NCBI GenBank assembly: GCA_008692225.1
Contig: VICG01000007.1
Span: forward strand, 1,213,501-1,277,500
DNA length: 64,000 nucleotides
Source: Monilinia fructicola
Taxonomy: Eukaryota; Ascomycota; Leotiomycetes; Helotiales; Sclerotiniaceae
Reading direction: 5' to 3'
Below, piece by piece: positions 60,735 through 64,000 of the stretch. The position numbers and the translations under genes were made by a program. The notes under the pieces were generated by a model. The model was not told the DNA's origin. It ran no database searches and was given only the letters and a program-made list of their open reading frames with translations. Position 1 is the stretch's first letter. Each line of letters opens with the position of its first letter.

Positions 60735-61985
60735 ATGGTCATGTTGACACCTATGATGTTGACTTGGGTGCTGTACATTCTACCTATCGGTGTTCTTGGA
60801 AGATCGAAGCAGACGACTCATGCTCACCTTGCCTCGACCGATCCTACAGAGGATGATGGTCGAGAAAAGTATAAACCAGTTAGCATCGCCCAAGCTTACG
60901 AAGAAGGGTTCACTGGAGAATCAACCTCGATCAATTATACATTACCATGGCCTGCTACAAAACTCATTCAGCCCGCTGTCATATCCCAAGAAATGATTGT
61001 CACGTCCATGATTCCTATTTACGAGACATGTAACTTGCCAGGTGCAAGGACCACATCATGCTCACCTTCTTTTCAAACCATCATCACTACCAAATGTTCA
61101 ACAGTTTTGAAAGGATACTTCACTAGGCATACCGTCTCTGAGTGTGATGAGATCGTCACTTTCTCTACCCAGTACGGCTATTCTTTAGCTACGACGAAAC
61201 CTCCAGCGCACAGCGTCTCAGCTTCTAACAGGCGCGATAGAAATAAGTCAGGTACGACGACCTATGTCCATAATATTACAACGTATTATGCTGCTCCATG
61301 GCAGTCGATTGCAGCAGATGATCCATCAAATATACATGTTATAATTTGCGGGCTATCCTCAAAAGGGATTCAAGTTTGCACAACTGTCAATGAAGTATGG
61401 GTCATCCATACGGAATATTTACCGGTTTATTATACAGAGGCTATTTCAGTCTCAACTACGTTTTCTTCTGTGTGTAACCATTTTGTACAACTACAGTTCT
61501 TAGACAATACTGATTTCCTTAGACCGGCGTTTTGGCTTTTGGTCCAACGATTTATGTAAGCATTACGCCCGGAATATTCGTGCTCGCAACGCAAATAGTA
61601 TCCACAAGTTTGTCTGCAAAGAACTTTACCTCAACATCCACTATCAAAAGCTCAATTTCAGACTTCGCAGATCTGGCATTCACTGCTCATGAGTCAACAA
61701 CAACTATCTATATCACAGGACCGGGAAGTACCAAGACGGTGCACGTCGAATTGGTTCAAACTTCACCTCCTATTGAAAGACCGTGAGAATGTTTTATCAC
61801 CATTCAAGCTACTAATATACTGATAATCGCCGGGAATAGTTCTACTACCCGTACCACTACCATCACGAGTACAAAGAGGATAACGAGAACCACCACTCTC
61901 ATTCCTGTAAGTCAGAGAATGTACTAGCCCTCTACAATCTAATAATTATCATATATAGACTCGCACTATTTACCGGATTCTTTAA
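60735..61985 (+). CDS. Secreted or membrane-anchored Thr-rich hypothetical protein
   Basis: Four exons inferred: start to 61469, 61523-61782, 61840-61906 and 61959-61985; introns 52-57 nt, all in frame. ATG at 60735 gives a hydrophobic leader (MVMLTPMMLTWVLYILPIGVLG) that may be a signal peptide or anchor, and a protein of 362 residues. The frame is open back to 60591 without an ATG. The body has several Cys (ETCNLPG, TSCSPSF, TTKCST, SECDEI) and many Thr/Ser, consistent with O-glycosylation. The C-terminus (TTRTTTITSTKRITRTTT) is strongly Thr/Arg-rich. Not recognised by family. Confidence 0.65.
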
Positions 61986-64000
61986 ATGTTCAGCGGGACA
62001 TGAATACCGCATAGCTTTGGAATTTTGGGAGCCAATTGACTGGGATGCTATTATTATTTATGTTGCATATCAACATCTAAAATCATGGAAAGGTTAGCGT
62101 TAGATTTATGGTAGACTATGACTAAATGTATGACTTTTATGTTACTTCAAACCATGCTCATGGTAACATTTAAACTCATCGCTCATATGTTCATTTCCAT
62201 CGGAAGATTCAGAACTCGATCAGATGCTAGGGTCGAGCTTAACCTGTACCTTTGTCATTCATGAACTGGTTTTCTATCCTTCTCCTTTCCAAGTGCTTGT
62301 ACCTGAATTCACGCTATCTACGTTGAATTTCCTCATTCATTACCATCAGTGCATCTTCGATCGAACCTGGTCCGAAAAGGACCAGTGACAGATCCTTGTG
62401 ATACGTATTGAATTTCAAGCGCCATCCATATTTTTGACTTGTCTTGATACTCCAGTATTTAGGATATTCTCAATGTCCGAAACAATTCCTGTATCTGAAC
62501 AATCGAGCTTATTTTAACATTCAAAATAATCTCAATATTTAATGAACTCGGTTACGAAGTTGTTAGCATTGAACGCCAGGCTATACATCATTCGGATATA
62601 ATACCAGTAGATAATCAGGAGTATCTACTTGAGACTTCCGAGCAATGGCCATCAGGAAGCTAAGCTAGCCTGTTAATTTCACTTTATTTATAAGAAAAGA
62701 CTGACCTTTAAATCAACATCTATCCCTGTATAGAAAATCACCTTTATTAATCTATACGCCATGGTAAAAAGGAAACCTCTAAGATATTCAAAACGTCTAG
62801 GAAAGGAACGATCAAATTTCCTCGCAACGACCAGCCTAGGCAAAGAAAGCTGATTATACACCAGTGTATCTACAATTCTGGACTTTTGAGACCTTTCATC
62901 GACTCAAGATGAAGTATACACAAATTCTGAAAGTCACAGCAATAGTGGCAAGTTTTTTCCCCCGAAATAATCACAAGTCCAGTAATCACTTGACCAAAGA
63001 TCTCCCCAAGTTGAGGAACACTTGAGACTCGAGTGATCGATGCTGTTATATATTACTTTGTATATTGTTTCAAGGGTGCGGTTTTGCAATTTTGGAAGTG
63101 GCTATTCGCCATCTAGTAAAAGATATTGAGATTTCACTTTCTGCACGAAGATCACTTTGAAGTATTTTGATGTACAGTTATATCTACGAGTAATGGAGAT
63201 CGTGGTATTGACCACCTTCTTTGATTACAAAGAACTAGGCTTATAACAATCCGAATGGACACAAGAATAAACGGCTTGACCAAGAGTGATCAATTCTCAG
63301 ATAGTTTGAATGTGGTGATATGGAGGAGTACTAATGATACTGATGAAGGATATTGAAGTTGTGACCTAACGAGTAATGCGGCGAAGAGTGGCTAAGATAT
63401 CTCTCTCAAGTCTATAGTATAGTGCAGTATAATATCATGAATCTTCCATATGAAGTCGTCTATAATGTATTCTTGAGTGTCATATCGGGCACTCCTACCC
63501 TAACTTCGAAAAATTTCTCGCATGCATAGGCAAGGAAGGAATGAAATGGCTTGTATATCATTGATTCTCCCTACCATATCTGTGACACTCTCAGCATAAT
63601 TTTACTATAATCTAAGTATTGTATCCTAGTATCTGCTAGGGGATATCGGAAAAAAGTAGATATCAAGGGCGAATCACCTATCTTAACTAAAGGAGCAATC
63701 ACCATGAACGTAGAATTGGATCTATATCCTATCATGCCCACTTCAGGAAGGCATCACTCAGATTCGCATTATGAAAGGTTTCCAGGATCAATATACATAA
63801 TCTTATGATTCTCATATTTTGCAAAACCATGAAGAGAACCAAGTGAAGATTTGTCTTGCAATTGACAAAGTTACACTAGTACAAATCGTCAATCTCCGAA
63901 TCGCACTCCTCATGAAATAACAGAGCAAGAATATCATCTTGATTCGATATGAATTGTACTTATAGTATTGCAGTCATTGTGAGATTCATCATCCCGTATT
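61986..64000. other. 2 kb without a recognisable gene
   Basis: AT-rich, stops in all frames, no repeats that I could detect. No open frame beyond about 60 codons. Confidence 0.55.

Overview
The window is nuclear DNA from a filamentous ascomycete (Pezizomycotina). Short spliceosomal introns of about 48-98 nt carry GTAAGT-like donors and CTAAC-like branch sites. The gene set is fungal: a Rho3-type GTPase, a fungal aquaglyceroporin, a KMT6-type H3K27 methyltransferase, a GH35 beta-galactosidase, a large-subunit catalase, a 2EXR protein, and an NRPS-like gene with a P450. The standard genetic code is used. I saw no rRNA, tRNA, CRISPR array or telomere repeat. A Leotiomycetes origin is possible but only an impression.

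Left part (1-16 kb): a Rho3-like GTPase cut by the window edge (+), a repeat-rich spacer, an aquaglyceroporin (-), a small specialised-metabolism block with an A-T-C NRPS-like gene (-) and a CYP52-like P450 (+), and a protein kinase with an FG-rich tail (-). Every one of these genes is broken by single-base frameshifts, often at short homopolymers.

Middle (16-33 kb): a probable transposon remnant, two small genes (one Cys-rich, one secreted), then an aromatic-ring catabolic cluster. The cluster has an intradiol dioxygenase (-) divergent from a carboxymuconate cyclase (+), followed by a fusion of a double EthD-like barrel with a 3-oxoadipate enol-lactonase (+). Together these could open an aromatic ring and lead it to 3-oxoadipate. 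Next is an intact KMT6-type methyltransferase with a long disordered N-terminus holding two SUMO-interaction-like motifs.

Right part (33-64 kb): an intact secreted beta-galactosidase, a second small Cys-rich gene, a 2EXR gene with a tandem repeat just upstream, a 3.5 kb gene desert, and an intact large catalase. Two decayed genes follow, a medium-chain reductase and an O-methyltransferase; each has a premature stop of the kind C-to-T (or G-to-A) mutation gives, plus frameshifts. Then come an RBM5/10-like splicing factor, the molybdopterin synthase large subunit, an SDR dehydrogenase, a 2-oxoglutarate/Fe(II) oxygenase and a secreted Thr-rich protein. The last 2 kb hold nothing recognisable.

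The most useful observations are the EthD-lactonase fusion inside the ring-cleavage cluster, the reconstructed decayed genes at 49.5-52 kb, and the uneven pattern of frameshifts, which has to be settled (sequencing error or real decay) before the left half is interpreted.
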